Shown: positions 6,581 to 7,115 of the stretch, one piece after another
Layout: each line of letters opens with the position of its first letter
Numbering within the stretch: position 1 is the stretch's first letter
Assembly (NCBI GenBank): GCA_027858215.1
Contig: JAQIDD010000214.1
Location: 1-7,115, forward strand
Source: Candidatus Delongbacteria bacterium
GTDB lineage: Bacteria; Bacteroidota; Bacteroidia; Bacteroidales; ML635J-15
Length of the DNA: 7,115 bases
Direction: 5' to 3'
Notes under the pieces: model-generated
The model's database searches: none
Told to the model about the DNA's origin: nothing
Seen by the model: only the letters and a program-made list of their open reading frames with translations
Position numbers and translations under genes: made by a program

Positions 6581-7115
6581 GAAAACAAAATATGAAGCGG
6601 AACTGAAGAAAAAACTTGAAAATTTTGAACCTTCAGGATATTCCAGCCATTGGAATGGCATAAAAAACAAATTGCCACACCAGGGAAAACCGTTTTGGTT
6701 TAAAGCTGTTGTTGTATCCGGGATTGCTGCTATTATTGCAGGAGTTATTATATTCAGCTTACCAAACAACAACGAGAATATTGACACATCCAATCCGGAT
6801 GCTTCTTCACAGGAAAATCATGTGGTAGATAAAACTCACGGACAAAATATTCAAACTGAAAATTCCAGCCAGAACAATGAGTCCGATCAAATTTGCATCA
6901 CCAAAAAATCTGATGATAACACAGTAACTCCTACCTCGGATAACCATGATGAAAATTCAGAACAAGCCGGAAATAATGAAGACACACACATGTCAGAGAA
7001 TACGTCTGAATCCTTTTTAGGGGATAATGAAAATGAAGTTATTAGCGAAAACCAAATCCCGGAAAACAATTGCGACAATGCTGATAATGCTGATAACAAA
7101 CAACCCGCTGAACAC
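6570..7115 (+). CDS. Partial membrane protein downstream of the ECF sigma gene, candidate anti-sigma factor
   Basis: An open frame runs from ATG 6570 (or the adjacent ATG 6573) to the right edge without a stop, giving at least 181 residues; the C-terminus is missing. An in-frame TAG at 6561-6563 limits the start to these two codons, overlapping the sigma gene by 11 or 8 bases. Counting from 6573, residues 1-43 form a charged cytosolic head with KKKLENFEPSGYSSHWNGI at 12-30, resembling the LEnFe...W..I...L pattern I recall from Bacteroidota proteins encoded after ECF genes. Residues 44-63 form one membrane helix (KAVVVSGIAAIIAGVIIFSL). Residues 64-181 are low complexity, very rich in Asn, Asp, Glu and Ser, and should be a disordered periplasmic linker. 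Position and topology suggest it tethers or inhibits the sigma factor. The distal domain (beta-barrel, PKD, type IX sorting signal or other) lies outside the window. It has no zinc-binding ZAS motif (HxxxCxxC). Confidence 0.8.
   Translation, partial: MMTEKTKYEAELKKKLENFEPSGYSSHWNGIKNKLPHQGKPFWFKAVVVSGIAAIIAGVIIFSLPNNNENIDTSNPDASSQENHVVDKTHGQNIQTENSSQNNESDQICITKKSDDNTVTPTSDNHDENSEQAGNNEDTHMSENTSESFLGDNENEVISENQIPENNCDNADNADNKQPAEH
7074..7097 (+). repeat. Short 9-bp tandem repeat in the acidic linker
   Basis: A GAY-AAT-GCT unit is repeated about 2.7 times, encoding DNADNADN in the partial membrane protein. The unit length is a multiple of three, so gain or loss of a unit would keep the frame. 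It is consistent with a disordered spacer that tolerates length change. Confidence 0.6.

Overview
The window reads as chromosomal DNA from a member of the Bacteroidota, probably close to the Bacteroidales/Marinilabiliales. That placement rests on family content rather than a marker gene: a TPR plus PD40 plus carboxypeptidase-regulatory-like protein of the PorE type, a DinF-type MATE exporter, a Bacteroidota-style ECF sigma factor followed by a single-pass membrane protein with a short cytosolic head, AT-rich start regions and no clear Shine-Dalgarno sequences. All genes lie on the + strand and coding density is very high. The longest non-coding gap is 58 bases. No RNA gene, insertion sequence, CRISPR array, attachment site or convincing terminator was seen.

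Bases 16-5943 hold five tightly packed genes, with gaps of 3, 7, -4 and 3 bases, so they are probably one transcription unit. In order they are: a secreted TPR/beta-propeller protein related to PorE but lacking the OmpA-like C-terminus; a full-length NfeD membrane serine protease; a GNAT N-acetyltransferase; a DinF-subfamily MATE transporter starting at a GTG that overlaps the previous stop codon; and MltG, the endolytic murein transglycosylase. Four of the five products are exported or membrane proteins, so the cluster looks like an envelope-maintenance group, but no single pathway joins them.

Bases 6002-7115 hold a separate module: an ECF sigma factor whose end overlaps the start of a gene that runs off the right edge. 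That partial product has a 43-residue cytosolic head, one transmembrane helix and a long acidic Asn/Asp/Glu/Ser-rich periplasmic stretch. It fits a membrane-tethered anti-sigma protein that would carry a larger domain beyond the window. It is the most interesting item here.

Most of the window is recognisable. No clearly new system is visible. The points worth a second look are the partial anti-sigma candidate, the PorE-like protein without a peptidoglycan-binding domain, the NfeD without a flotillin partner beside it, and a possible small leader ORF between mltG and the sigma gene.
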